Assembly (NCBI GenBank): GCA_036493755.1 | Contig: DASXPG010000007.1 | Location: 1 to 23,018, forward strand | DNA: 23,018 nucleotides | From: DASXPG01 sp036493755 | GTDB lineage: Bacteria > Gemmatimonadota > Gemmatimonadetes > Gemmatimonadales > JACORV01 | Reading direction: 5' to 3' | Part shown: positions 15,158 to 23,018 of the stretch, in pieces | Numbering within the stretch: the first letter of the stretch is position 1 | Layout: every line of letters begins with the position of its first letter | Program-made: the position numbers and the translations under genes | The notes under the pieces: generated by a model | Database searches by the model: none | Told to the model about the DNA's origin: nothing | What the model saw: the letters and a program-made list of their open reading frames with translations, nothing else

Positions 15158-16189
15158 TTGAAAGCCATCGTCAAGCCGTCGCCCGGACCCGGGCTCGTCG
15201 TTCGCGATGTTCCGAAGCCGGTCTGCGGCCCCGCGGACGTTCTCATCAAGGTGAAAAACGCCGGCGTCTGCGGCACCGACCTCCACATCGCCGAGTGGGA
15301 TGCGTGGGCGCAGGGCCGCGTGAAGCCGCCGCTGGTGCTCGGCCACGAGTTCGCCGGGGAGATTGTCGAGATCGGCAGCGCCGTCGGCGGCGAGTTCAAG
15401 ACCGGCGACCTCGTCACCGCCGAAGGCCACATCATCTGCGGCCATTGCCTCCAGTGCCGCACCGGCAACGGCCACATCTGCCAGAAGACGAAGATCATCG
15501 GGGTTGACCGGGACGGCGCCTTCGCCGAATTCATCGCAATGCCCGCCACCAACGTGATGCGCCTCGACGGCATTCCGACGGAAATCGGCGCCATCATGGA
15601 TCCGATGGGCAACGGCTTCCACACCGTTCTGACCGCCGACATCCCCGGCAGCGTAGTGCTGGTCCTGGGCTGCGGGCCGATCGGCTGCTTCGCGGTGGGG
15701 ATCGCCAAGGCCGCCGGGGCGCGCGCCGTGATCGCGGTGGACGTCAATCCGCGCCGGCTCGAGCTGGCCGGCGACATGGGCGCGACCCGCACCCTGCGCC
15801 CCGGCGCCGACGTCGAGGCGGCGGTGCTCGAGCTGTCGGAAGGAAACGGCGCCGACGTGGTATGCGAGATGTCCGGCGCGCCCGCGGCGCTCCATACCGC
15901 TTTCCATCTGGTGCGCTACGGCGGCCGGGTCCAGCTGCTCGGAATCCCTTCGCACGAAGTGTCGGTGAATTGGGCGACCGAAGTCATCTTCAAGGGGATC
16001 ACGGTCTACGGCGTGATCGGCCGGAAGATGTACGAGACCTGGAATCAGATGCAGCGCTTCCTGCGGTCGGGGATCTTCGATCCGCGGCCCGTCATCACCC
16101 ACCGTTTCCCGCTGGAGCAGATCGACGACGCCCTCGCCGCCATCAAGAGCGGCGACGCCGGCAAGGTCATCCTCGACATCGGAAAGTGA
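15158..16189 (+). CDS. tdh: L-threonine 3-dehydrogenase, zinc-dependent
   Basis: The enzyme oxidises threonine to 2-amino-3-ketobutyrate with NAD+, and the next gene product completes the pathway. The 343-residue protein is a medium-chain dehydrogenase. Its catalytic zinc ligands are Cys38 (AGVCGTDLHI), His63 and Glu64 (GHEFAGE). Four structural-zinc cysteines, Cys94, Cys97, Cys100 and Cys108, occur in CGHCLQCRTGNGHIC. The Rossmann motif is LGCGPIGCFAVG with acidic Asp in IAVDVN. WDAWAQGRVKPPLVLGHEF and MDPMGNGFHTV are characteristic of Tdh rather than of general alcohol dehydrogenases. A TTG start at 15158 gives the exact family N-terminus (MKAIVK). The stop is four bases before kbl, so the pair is one operon, as in E. 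coli where the order is kbl-tdh. Confidence 0.95.
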   Translation: MKAIVKPSPGPGLVVRDVPKPVCGPADVLIKVKNAGVCGTDLHIAEWDAWAQGRVKPPLVLGHEFAGEIVEIGSAVGGEFKTGDLVTAEGHIICGHCLQCRTGNGHICQKTKIIGVDRDGAFAEFIAMPATNVMRLDGIPTEIGAIMDPMGNGFHTVLTADIPGSVVLVLGCGPIGCFAVGIAKAAGARAVIAVDVNPRRLELAGDMGATRTLRPGADVEAAVLELSEGNGADVVCEMSGAPAALHTAFHLVRYGGRVQLLGIPSHEVSVNWATEVIFKGITVYGVIGRKMYETWNQMQRFLRSGIFDPRPVITHRFPLEQIDDALAAIKSGDAGKVILDIGK

Positions 16190-16193
16190 CGCC

Positions 16194-17393
16194 ATGAATT
16201 CGACGCTGGAAACCCGGCTCCAGGGAGAGCTGGATGCGTTCAGAAAGGATGGCGTCTACAAGCGCCTCAACTACCTCGAGTCGCCGCAGGGGCCGGTCGT
16301 CAAGATGAAGGGCCGCGGCGACGTGCTGGTGCTCTCCTCCAACAACTATCTCGGCCTCTGCAATGTCACCAGCGTCGTCGAAGCCGGCCACGACGGATTG
16401 AACCGCTACGGCGCCGGCACCGGCTCGGTGCGCTTCATCTGCGGCACCTTCGCGATCCACAAGGAGCTGGAGGCGGCGCTGGCGAGCTTCGTCGGCACCG
16501 AGGCGTCGCTCACCTACGTGAGCTGCTGGAACGCCAATGAAGGCCTGATGGCGACGATCCTCGGCGAGCAGGATGCGGTCATTTCGGACCAGCTCAACCA
16601 CGCCTCGATCATCGACGGCATCCGCCTTGGCAAAGTCATTACCAAGTGCCAGACGGCGGTCTACAAACACTCCGACATGGACGACCTCAAGGCCAAGCTG
16701 GAGGCGGCGAAGAGCGCCCGCACCCGGCTGGTGATCACCGATGGCATCTTCTCTATGGAAGGGGACATCGCGAGGCTGCCGGATATCCTCCAGCTGGCAA
16801 AGGACTTCGACGCGGTCGTCTGCGTTGACGATTCCCATGCCACCGGCGTGCTCGGAGCGACCGGCCGCGGGACGGCGGAGCACCTCGGGGTTCATGGTCA
16901 GGTCGACATCATCACCAGCACCCTGGGAAAGGCGCTGGGCGGCGCCGCGGGCGGCTTCACCGCCGGCTCGGCCGCGCTCTGCGATTATCTGACCCAGCGC
17001 TCCCGTCCGCAGCTCTTCTCGAATGCCCTGCCACCCACGGTCGCGGCCAGCGCGCTGGAAGCAGTCGAGTACACCCGGGCGCATCCCGAGCTGGTGAAGA
17101 AGCTGCGCGAAAATGCGGTCTGGTTCCGCAACGCGCTCACCGAGGCCGGCTTCAAGCCGCTCGCCGGCGACACCCCGATCATTCCGGTGATCCTCGGCGA
17201 GACGGCACGGGCGATCAAGATGAGCGAGATGCTGCTCGATGAGGGCGTGTTCGTGACGGGATTCGGATATCCGGTTGTGCCGCAGGGTCACGCACGAGTC
17301 AGGTGCCAGGTGAGTGCCGCGCACACCAAGGCGCATCTCGAGCAGGCATTGGAAGCATTCAAGAAAGTTGGTAAGAAACTAGGAGTGATCTAG
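16194..17393 (+). CDS. kbl: 2-amino-3-ketobutyrate CoA ligase (glycine C-acetyltransferase)
   Basis: This PLP enzyme cleaves 2-amino-3-ketobutyrate with CoA to glycine and acetyl-CoA, finishing threonine degradation. The product has 399 residues, matching the 398 of E. coli Kbl, and aligns in all main motifs. These are LSSNNYLGLC, RYGAGTGSVRFICGTFAIHKELE (glycine-rich phosphate loop), DQLNHASIIDGIRL, DGIFSMEGDIARLP, VDDSHATGVLGATGRGTAEH (the Asp-x-x-His pair contacting PLP) and TSTLGKALGGAAGG with the PLP lysine Lys246. The C-terminal GDTPIIPVILGE and VPQGHARVRCQVSAAHT are also typical. It follows tdh by four bases and is directly joined to the peptidase gene, whose ATG begins at the base after its TAG. 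Related KAS-type enzymes exist, but the tdh neighbour makes this assignment firm. Confidence 0.96.
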   Translation: MNSTLETRLQGELDAFRKDGVYKRLNYLESPQGPVVKMKGRGDVLVLSSNNYLGLCNVTSVVEAGHDGLNRYGAGTGSVRFICGTFAIHKELEAALASFVGTEASLTYVSCWNANEGLMATILGEQDAVISDQLNHASIIDGIRLGKVITKCQTAVYKHSDMDDLKAKLEAAKSARTRLVITDGIFSMEGDIARLPDILQLAKDFDAVVCVDDSHATGVLGATGRGTAEHLGVHGQVDIITSTLGKALGGAAGGFTAGSAALCDYLTQRSRPQLFSNALPPTVAASALEAVEYTRAHPELVKKLRENAVWFRNALTEAGFKPLAGDTPIIPVILGETARAIKMSEMLLDEGVFVTGFGYPVVPQGHARVRCQVSAAHTKAHLEQALEAFKKVGKKLGVI

Positions 17394-20084
17394 ATGCGAA
17401 TCAGGAACCCGGTGCGGAGTAGTGTGCAGGCGCCAGGACGCCAAGTGGTTTGCCGTTTGCTGTGCACGGCACTTCTCCCGTTTCTCCCTTTTCTCCCCTT
17501 TCTTCCGCCTTCAAGTCTTCAAGCCCAAATCCCCACCCCGGAGTCGGTACTCGGATTTCGGGTTGGAGCCGACTCACAGTTAGCGTCGTGGCGGCAGATC
17601 GGCGACTACTTCACCCGATTGGCCGCGGCGTCGGACAAGATTCGCGTCGACACCCTGGGCCCGACCACGCAGAACCGGCCCTACCTCCTCGTCACCATCT
17701 CCGATCCATCCAACCTGGCGCGCCGCGATCAGCTGATGGCCAATCAGCACCGGCTCGCCGACCCGCGCACGCTCAGCGCCGGCGAAGAAGCGCGGCTGGT
17801 CGGCGCGAGTCCAGCGGTCATCGTGATCAACTGCTCGATCCACTCCACGGAGATCGGCGCCAGCCAGATGTCGATGGAGCTGGCCTATCGCCTGGTTACC
17901 GACACGGCGCTCGCCCGCGAGCTGAAGAACGTCGTGGTCCTGCTGGTACCGTCCGCCAATCCCGACGGCATCGATATCGTCGGCGACTGGTACCGCCAAT
18001 CGCGTGGCACACAGTGGGACGGCACCAACCCGCCCTGGCTCTATCATCCCTATGTCGGCCACGACGACAACCGCGACTGGTACATGCTGACGCAGCCGGA
18101 AACCCGGATGCTGACGAAGGTCCTGTACAAGCAATGGTTTCCCGAAGTGTTTTACGACGTCCATCAGCAGGGCGGCACGGGCAGCCGCCTGACGATGCCC
18201 CCCTTCAGCGACCCGGTGGATCCGAACATCGATCCCGCGGTGCTCGGCGGGATCAACCTCATCGGCAGCACCATGGGTGAAGCACTGCTCGACGCCGGCA
18301 AGACCGGCGGCGCGCATCAGGAGCGTTATGACATGTGGTGGCATGGCGGGGCGCGGACGGTTCCTGCTCGTCACAACATGGTCGGACTGCTCACCGAGGC
18401 CGCGAGCGCGCGCATCGCCACCCCGGCTTGCTTTACCGCGCGCGAGCTCCGCCAGCCGGCGATGGGCATCAACTTTCCGGCGCCCTGGACACCGGGCTGC
18501 TGGCACCTGCGCGACATCGTGGACTACGAGTTGATCACCAGCATCTCGCTGGTGGACCTGGTCTCCGAGCAGCGCGAGTCGTTCGTCCAGCGCTTCGTCA
18601 CCGTCGGCCGCAATTCCATCGCCGCCGGCCAGCACGCGCCGTACGCCTTCGTGTTGCCCGAAGACGGCGCGGGCGATCCGGAGCGGCGCGCGCTGCTCGC
18701 GAATCTGCTCATCGCGGCTGGCGTCGAGGTCCACCGGGCGCGGACCGCCTTCGACGCCGAGGGACATCACTACGCCGCCGGTTCATACGTCGTCCGGCTC
18801 GACCAGCCCTTCCGCGCCCATGTGAAGGATCTCCTGGAGCGGCAGAATTACCCCGACCGGCGCATCTATCCCGGCGGACCGCCGGCGGTGCCGTACGATG
18901 TCGCGGGCTGGACGCTTGGGCTCCAGATGGGGCTCGCGGTTGACTCGTTGATGCAGCCCCTTGGCGCCCTCGACCTGGAGCGCATCGATACCGCCGTCGT
19001 CACCCCGGGATCGGTGACCGGCCGCGGCGACATCGTCCTTCTCGACAATCGCTCGGAGGGGCACATCACCGCGGTCTGGCGCGCGCTCGCGGCCGGTGGA
19101 TCGGTCGAAATCGCGACCCACCCGTTCCATGCCGAGACCGGCGACTGGCCGGCGGGGACGCTGGTGGTCCGCGGGGCGCGGGGCGCAATCGACAACTCGG
19201 CGCGCCAATTCGGCTTTACCGCGCCGGCGGTGCGCCGCGCCGACCTGGGCGGGGGTGCCTTACGAGTGACGCATACCCCGCGCGTGGCGGTCTACAAGTC
19301 CTGGAATGGGTCGATGGACGAAGGCTGGACGCGCTGGGTCTTCGAGCAGCTTGGGGTGAGTTACGTCACCGTCACCGACTCGACCCTGCGCCAGGGCGGG
19401 TTGCGGGCGCAGTTCGACGTCGTCATCCTGCCCTCGGAAACCGAGGCGGCGATCGCCAACGGCCGGCGCGCCGGGACCGCGCCGGCGCAGTACACCGGCG
19501 GCCTCGGAACGGCGGGGACAGACGCTTTGCGCCGGTTTCTCGACGAAGGCGGGACGGTGATCGCCCTCGATGAAGCCAGCCGCTTCGCCATCGACCGGCT
19601 CGGTGCTCCGGCCCGGGCCATACGCACCTCGCGGGGCACCGACGAGGGCGCAGATCCCGCCGCCGCACCGGCTTCCACAGGCCGGGACACCAATTCAGTA
19701 TTTCGCTTTTATGCCCCGGGTTCTATTTTCGAGACCGTTGTGGACCGGGGTCACCCGCTCGCGTCCGGAATGGACACGTCGGCGGCGATCTACTTCATCT
19801 CGAGCACCATCCTCGAGGCCGGTCCGGGGGCAAAGGTGGTGATGTCGTACCCGGTGGGCCGTAACCCGCTGATGTCGGGTTATGTGAACGGCCCCGAAGT
19901 ACTCTCGGGCCGCGCCGCGCTGATCGACGCTCCGACGCGGCAGGGCCGGGTGATCCTGTTTGGTTTCCGCCCCCAGCATCGGGGGCAGACACACGGAACG
20001 TTCCGGCTTCTGACCAATGCGATTTTGTACGGAGCGGCCGCCCGTGCCGCCACCGCGGCCGGGAATCCCGCGACTGGGAGGTAG
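17394..20084 (+). CDS. Secreted M14 family zinc metallopeptidase with C-terminal amidotransferase-like region
   Basis: The 896-residue product is a large, secreted carboxypeptidase-like enzyme. A signal peptide ends near SSLQAQ (residues 40-45) after the repeated hydrophobic block LPFLPFLPFLPP. The M14 domain (about 65-400) carries NCSIHSTEIG with zinc ligands His150 and Glu153, PSANPDGIDIV, HDDNRDWY, FYDVHQQGG with the third ligand His257, and LLTEAASAR with catalytic Glu335. The region from about 500 on has a substrate or accessory domain. Residues about 655-870 resemble a glutamine-amidotransferase-like fold (VAVYKSWNGSMDEGWTRWVFEQL, DVVILPSE, LRRFLDEGGTVIALDEAS, GRVILFGFRPQHRGQTHGTF) without a recognisable Cys nucleophile. 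The ATG abuts the kbl stop, with GGAG eight bases before. GTG 17445 is an alternative start giving a shorter signal peptide. Likely function is periplasmic peptide trimming. Confidence 0.92.
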   Translation: MRIRNPVRSSVQAPGRQVVCRLLCTALLPFLPFLPFLPPSSLQAQIPTPESVLGFRVGADSQLASWRQIGDYFTRLAAASDKIRVDTLGPTTQNRPYLLVTISDPSNLARRDQLMANQHRLADPRTLSAGEEARLVGASPAVIVINCSIHSTEIGASQMSMELAYRLVTDTALARELKNVVVLLVPSANPDGIDIVGDWYRQSRGTQWDGTNPPWLYHPYVGHDDNRDWYMLTQPETRMLTKVLYKQWFPEVFYDVHQQGGTGSRLTMPPFSDPVDPNIDPAVLGGINLIGSTMGEALLDAGKTGGAHQERYDMWWHGGARTVPARHNMVGLLTEAASARIATPACFTARELRQPAMGINFPAPWTPGCWHLRDIVDYELITSISLVDLVSEQRESFVQRFVTVGRNSIAAGQHAPYAFVLPEDGAGDPERRALLANLLIAAGVEVHRARTAFDAEGHHYAAGSYVVRLDQPFRAHVKDLLERQNYPDRRIYPGGPPAVPYDVAGWTLGLQMGLAVDSLMQPLGALDLERIDTAVVTPGSVTGRGDIVLLDNRSEGHITAVWRALAAGGSVEIATHPFHAETGDWPAGTLVVRGARGAIDNSARQFGFTAPAVRRADLGGGALRVTHTPRVAVYKSWNGSMDEGWTRWVFEQLGVSYVTVTDSTLRQGGLRAQFDVVILPSETEAAIANGRRAGTAPAQYTGGLGTAGTDALRRFLDEGGTVIALDEASRFAIDRLGAPARAIRTSRGTDEGADPAAAPASTGRDTNSVFRFYAPGSIFETVVDRGHPLASGMDTSAAIYFISSTILEAGPGAKVVMSYPVGRNPLMSGYVNGPEVLSGRAALIDAPTRQGRVILFGFRPQHRGQTHGTFRLLTNAILYGAAARAATAAGNPATGR

Positions 20085-20085
20085 A

Positions 20086-20733
20086 ATGGCTCGACATCGG
20101 ATCCTGCTCGGCGCCGCGATGATGGTGCTGGCCGCCGCCCCGCTCAAAGCACAGCGGGTCGAAGACTGGCAGTATCGCTGGTTCTGGGGCGCCCGCGCGG
20201 GCATGGTGTCGTACACCCTGCCGACCAGCGGCCGCCAGTTCACCGGCGAAGCCGGCGCCGAGTGGCTGATCACGGCGCGCCGCGTCGCGCTGCACATCGG
20301 CTACGACCAGTCCTTCACCGGGGCTGCCGATACCTTCGCCGTGAAGGGACTCTCGGGGACCAACAACGCGGTGAGCTTCGACGGCATGCGGCAGATCCAG
20401 ATCGACGTCGTGGCCATCATCGGCGACAAGCAGCTCCAGCCATACATCGGCGGCGGCTTCGTGATCGAGACACTGACCAACGCGCGCACCACCCAGGTGC
20501 CTTTCAGCCAGGCGACGCAGAACAACGTGAGCGCGGCGGCCTCGGGTGGGTTCATGCACATCATCGCCGGCGCGCAGTATCGCATGGGCAAGAAGGCCGC
20601 GATCTTCGCCAACTACAGCTTCACGTCGCAGGGCCGCGACTTCCTCCTCGCCGGCAGCGCCATGACCATCCAGGGCGGCATCCGCTATGCCTTCCTCGGC
20701 GCGAAAGAGAACGACCCGACCAATCGCAGATAG
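20086..20733 (+). CDS. Small outer-membrane beta-barrel protein
   Basis: The 215-residue product has a clear Sec signal peptide (MARHRILLGAAMMVLAAAPLKAQ). Alternating hydrophobic/polar strands separated by turns follow (RWFWGARAGMVSYTL, FTGEAGAEWLIT, VALHIGYDQSF, IQIDVVAIIG, LQPYIGGGFVIETL, GGFMHIIAGAQYRM, AAIFANYSFTS, MTIQGGIRYAFLG). About eight to ten strands and aromatic ends suggest an OmpW/OmpA-like barrel in the outer membrane, although the usual C-terminal aromatic is not the last residue. It starts two bases after the peptidase stop with GGGAGG four bases upstream, and a perfect terminator closes the unit. It is probably co-expressed with the peptidase. The specific family is not recognised. 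Confidence 0.8.
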   Translation: MARHRILLGAAMMVLAAAPLKAQRVEDWQYRWFWGARAGMVSYTLPTSGRQFTGEAGAEWLITARRVALHIGYDQSFTGAADTFAVKGLSGTNNAVSFDGMRQIQIDVVAIIGDKQLQPYIGGGFVIETLTNARTTQVPFSQATQNNVSAAASGGFMHIIAGAQYRMGKKAAIFANYSFTSQGRDFLLAGSAMTIQGGIRYAFLGAKENDPTNRR

Positions 20734-20759
20734 GCACTCCGCGAACAGTCGAATGGCAG

Positions 20760-20789
20760 AAGGCCCCGCGATATCGCGGGGCCTTTTTT
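20760..20789 (+). terminator. Intrinsic terminator after the beta-barrel gene
   Basis: A perfect 24-base palindrome (20761-20784, half-site AGGCCCCGCGAT) is followed at once by six T residues (20784-20789). It ends the plus-strand tdh-kbl-peptidase-barrel unit. The A-rich flank on the other side is short, so termination of the convergent gene is only weakly supported. Confidence 0.95.
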
Positions 20790-20794
20790 GCGCC

Positions 20795-21379
20795 TCAACG
20801 GCTCACATGTACGCAGTCTTTGACGAAGAAGCGCAGCCTCCGCTCCTTCGCCTTGCTGATTCCGATCCTCGGACCGCGCCGGCACCAGGCTGCCGACACC
20901 CTTTCGCCGGCGGCCAGCCAGAGCGGCGCGGCGCGCAGATTCTGGCCGTTCATCGCGTGGGTGATCCCCATCGCCTGGGTGAGACGCGCCGGCCCCGACG
21001 CGAGCAGCCGGTCGCTCACACCGCCCCTCCGCTCGCGCATCACCTCGATCCCTTCCAGCGGCTCGCCGGCGCGAATGAGAACCGCGGAGGGATACCCGGT
21101 CCGCGCCGCGACGAGGTTCACGCACCAGTGCATGCCGTAGGTGAAGTAGACGTACGCGAATCCCGGCGGGCCGTACATGATTTCGTTGCGCGGGCTGCGA
21201 TGCCAGTCGGCGGCATGACTCGCGGGATCCCGGGGGCCGGTGTACGCCTCGACCTCGACCACCCTCACGATCGTGCGCACGCCGCCGATCGTCGAGACCA
21301 GAAGGCGCCCCAAACAATCGCGCGCGACGCTGGTGGCGTCGCGCGCGAAAAACGCATCGGGGAGCGGCTCGGGGTTCAT
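20795..21379 (-). CDS. 3-methyladenine/alkyladenine DNA glycosylase (AAG/MPG family)
   Basis: AAG-type glycosylases excise alkylated purines and hypoxanthine from DNA. The 194-residue product shows the family hallmarks. These are ARDCLGRLLV, VEVEAYTGPRDPASHA (Glu44 is the counterpart of the catalytic Glu of human AAG, with Tyr46 and His55 nearby), SPRNEIMYGPPGFAYVYFTYGMHWCVNLV and AVLIRAGEPLEGIE. The C-terminal GPARLTQAMGI and the Arg/Pro-rich GPRIGISKAKERRLRFF are also present. The start ATG overlaps the stop of the NYN gene (ATGA), so they form a transcription unit. The 3' end faces the intrinsic terminator of the opposite operon. Length is right for the bacterial family (about 190-200). 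Confidence 0.95.
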   Translation of the reverse strand: MNPEPLPDAFFARDATSVARDCLGRLLVSTIGGVRTIVRVVEVEAYTGPRDPASHAADWHRSPRNEIMYGPPGFAYVYFTYGMHWCVNLVAARTGYPSAVLIRAGEPLEGIEVMRERRGGVSDRLLASGPARLTQAMGITHAMNGQNLRAAPLWLAAGERVSAAWCRRGPRIGISKAKERRLRFFVKDCVHVSR

Positions 21380-22968
21380 CCTTCCCGGGCCGGCCCCTTC
21401 TTCTTGGGCCGGCCACCACTGCTCTTCCGGCCACCGGAGCGCGAGGGCCGCTTGGCCCGCGGCTTCTTCTCCGCCGGAGTGGCGGCCGCCGGCTCGCCGA
21501 GATCCACGACACCGATCAGCGGCACCGTCGCCGCGGAACGGCCCGTCTTGGAGCCGCGCCGGTACAGAATCCCACGCGGCGCAGAGGGCGCCACGACGAC
21601 GGGCGCCGCGGCCGGCTCGGCCTTTTCAGCCGGTGCCGACGAGGCGCTGGTATCGCGCGGGGCAGCCTTCTCCTCGCTGCCACGACCCCTGCCGCGACCA
21701 CGGCCACGCCCGCGCTTCTCTTCCTTCGGCTCTTCCAGCGGCGGCGCGGGAGCCGCCGCATTCGCGGCGGGCGCCGCCTCGACGCCGGCCCGAAGCCCGA
21801 CTTCGTAACCCTGCGGTGTCTTGGTGATGGTGACGATGCGCGCGTCCTGCGCCTGTTTGAGGAAGCGGCCGAACCGCGGACGATGCGTCAGGATCTCTTC
21901 GGTCTTGTCGGGATGCATCGTCGTCATCAGCTCGCGAATCTTGTCTTCACCTTCCGGCGTGCCATTCTTGGCACCGAGCTCGGTGAGGGCGCGCTTCAGA
22001 AGCTCGAATGCTTCGTTGAGCGGCATCCCCGAACCGGCGGTTTCCGCCGGGCTCGAACCTTCGCGCTCTCCGCGTCCGCCCCGGCCCCTGCGGCCGCGTC
22101 CGCCGCGGCTGCGCGGCTCGCGGTTGTCTTCGGCGGCGCGCTCGCGGCTCTGGCGATCCTCGGTGCCACCGGGAACCGGCGGCAGCGCGTTGTCGCCGCC
22201 TGGCGCCTTGTCGCCGAGATCGACCTCGTACTGGCCGTTCTCGAGCTTCACCGCGGTGATGAGCCCCCGGCGGCGCGCATCCTCGACGAACTTCGAGAAG
22301 CGGCTCATGCCGACGTTCTTCTCGTCGAAGGAAGGATCGATCTCCTGCATCACCTGCTTGAGGCGGTCGGAGCGCATGACGTCGCTGCGCTTCTTCATCT
22401 CGAGAATGGCGTCGACCACCAGCTCCCACGGATCGCGACGCTCGATTTCCTCGTCGCCGACGCGGGTGAGTCCGGCCAGCTCGTTATAGGAGAAGTACTC
22501 GTCGCAATTCTGGATCAGCAGGTCCGACGATGATTCGCGGATACCGACGCCGATGACGTACTTGCCGTACTCTTTCAGCTTGATCACCAGCGAGCTGAAG
22601 TCGCTGTCACCGCTGAGCAGGATGAAGGTGCCGATCTCCGGCCGGGTAAAGATCAGCTCCAGTGCGTCGATCGCCAGGCGAATGTCGGTGGCGTTCTTCT
22701 TGTTGGAGCCGAATGCGGGGGCGAAAATCAGGTCGATCGAGGCTTCCGACAGCGGCACGATGTACTGCGGGTAACGGCGCCAATCGGCGTAGGCTCGCTG
22801 CACCGCGACCTTGCCCCGGATGATCTCCGAGTTCATCAGCCGCCGCAGCTCTACCTGGAGATCCGACCGGATCCCCATCGTCACGTTGTCGAAATCGATC
22901 AGCATTGCTGCGTTGGGCGCGTGCACCGGCGGCTGTTTCGAAGCCGGGCGCATGGTGGGAAAAGACAT
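21376..22968 (-). CDS. NYN domain protein with two OST-HTH/LOTUS domains and RGG repeats
   Basis: NYN domains are PIN-like ribonuclease folds, and OST-HTH/LOTUS domains bind RNA. The 530-residue product has a NYN domain at about 15-165. Acidic metal-site residues are visible as Asp25 and Asp27 (MLIDFDNV), Asp95 (NATDIRLAIDA) and Asp121/Asp123 (LSGDSDFSSLV). The first LOTUS-like domain lies at about 178-250 (DPWELVVDAILEMKKRSDVMRSD, FSKFVEDARRRGLI). A disordered RGG/RG linker (286-303) leads to a second LOTUS-like domain (about 316-393; RFGRFLKQAQDARIVTI). The tail is low-complexity, with RGRGRGRGRGRG at 419-430 and a Lys/Arg-rich C-terminus. I chose ATG 22968, which has AAGGAG four bases upstream; an ATG at 22992 lies beyond that site. 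It is the first gene of a unit with the DNA glycosylase. Nuclease activity is inferred. Confidence 0.9.
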   Translation of the reverse strand: MSFPTMRPASKQPPVHAPNAAMLIDFDNVTMGIRSDLQVELRRLMNSEIIRGKVAVQRAYADWRRYPQYIVPLSEASIDLIFAPAFGSNKKNATDIRLAIDALELIFTRPEIGTFILLSGDSDFSSLVIKLKEYGKYVIGVGIRESSSDLLIQNCDEYFSYNELAGLTRVGDEEIERRDPWELVVDAILEMKKRSDVMRSDRLKQVMQEIDPSFDEKNVGMSRFSKFVEDARRRGLITAVKLENGQYEVDLGDKAPGGDNALPPVPGGTEDRQSRERAAEDNREPRSRGGRGRRGRGGRGEREGSSPAETAGSGMPLNEAFELLKRALTELGAKNGTPEGEDKIRELMTTMHPDKTEEILTHRPRFGRFLKQAQDARIVTITKTPQGYEVGLRAGVEAAPAANAAAPAPPLEEPKEEKRGRGRGRGRGRGSEEKAAPRDTSASSAPAEKAEPAAAPVVVAPSAPRGILYRRGSKTGRSAATVPLIGVVDLGEPAAATPAEKKPRAKRPSRSGGRKSSGGRPKKKGPAREG

Positions 22969-22992
22969 CAAACTCCTTGGGTCCATCGTCAC

Positions 22993-23010
22993 GGCGCGGT
23001 CATCCGCGCC
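22993..23010. repeat. Inverted repeat upstream of the NYN gene
   Basis: GGCGCGG (22993-22999) and CCGCGCC (23004-23010) form a 7-base stem with a TCAT loop about 25 bases before the NYN start codon. It could be a 5' leader hairpin or the end of a gene further right; the window edge prevents deciding. Confidence 0.4.
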
Positions 23011-23018
23011 GCCGCCGA

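Noticed and set aside
14486..16195. 569-codon minus-strand ORF across tdh and the tldD start
   Set aside because: It runs antisense to tdh and through two promoters, with no recognisable domain.
17580..18770. 396-codon minus-strand ORF opposite the M14 peptidase
   Set aside because: Antisense shadow of the peptidase catalytic domain.

Overview
The window is GC-rich bacterial chromosome with tight gene packing. It is about 23 kb, has no rRNA, tRNA, CRISPR or insertion sequence, and every coding region belongs to a cellular gene. I infer a Gram-negative member of the Gemmatimonadota or a close relative. The grounds are an outer-membrane-type beta-barrel protein, a carboxypeptidase-regulatory/TonB-plug protein, a Tat-exported TldD, a large secreted M14 peptidase and a tandem-FHA membrane protease. 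No marker gene allows a firm taxonomic call. Start codons are varied (ATG, GTG, TTG and apparently CTG), and many neighbouring genes overlap by four bases, so operons are strongly coupled.

Layout. (1) Positions 1-949, minus strand: an operon of a 94-aa unknown protein, a 72-aa orphan histidine-kinase dimerisation domain and the N-terminal part of an APC amino-acid permease that runs off the left edge. (2) Positions 1255-5840, plus strand: rho, ruvX, mltG, thiE and an RlmI-like rRNA methyltransferase, with almost no spacing. A divergent promoter region separates it from the first operon. (3) Positions 5830-8050, minus strand: a PHP phosphoesterase of the RNase AM/TrpH type, then a secreted regulatory-like/TonB-plug protein. 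(4) Positions 8092-10100, plus strand: a CDF metal transporter overlapping a methyltransferase-like protein, then a short intergenic region and a 46-codon small ORF with a good ribosome binding site.

(5) Positions 10097-15023, minus strand: a Tat-exported TldD metallopeptidase, its TldE/PmbA partner, an 18-residue lysine-rich micro-ORF, two strong hairpins and a tandem FHA-transmembrane-coiled-coil-trypsin-like protease. (6) Positions 15158-20789, plus strand: tdh and kbl (threonine to glycine plus acetyl-CoA), a secreted M14 peptidase, a small outer-membrane-type beta-barrel protein and a textbook intrinsic terminator. (7) Positions 20795-22968, minus strand: a NYN-LOTUS-RGG-LOTUS RNA-directed protein coupled to an alkyladenine DNA glycosylase.

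How the genes fit together. Regions 5 and 6 combine periplasmic/exported proteolysis with amino-acid catabolism, which suits an organism living on peptides; the permease at the left edge agrees with this. Region 2 is housekeeping (transcription termination, Holliday junction/rRNA processing, cell-wall termination, thiamine, ribosome modification). No complete novel defence or mobile system is visible. The most unusual items are the TldD/TldE pair with only one export signal, the lysine-rich micro-ORF beside it, the permease coupled to an orphan DHp domain with an apparent CTG start, ruvX without any standard start codon, and the NYN-LOTUS-RGG protein.
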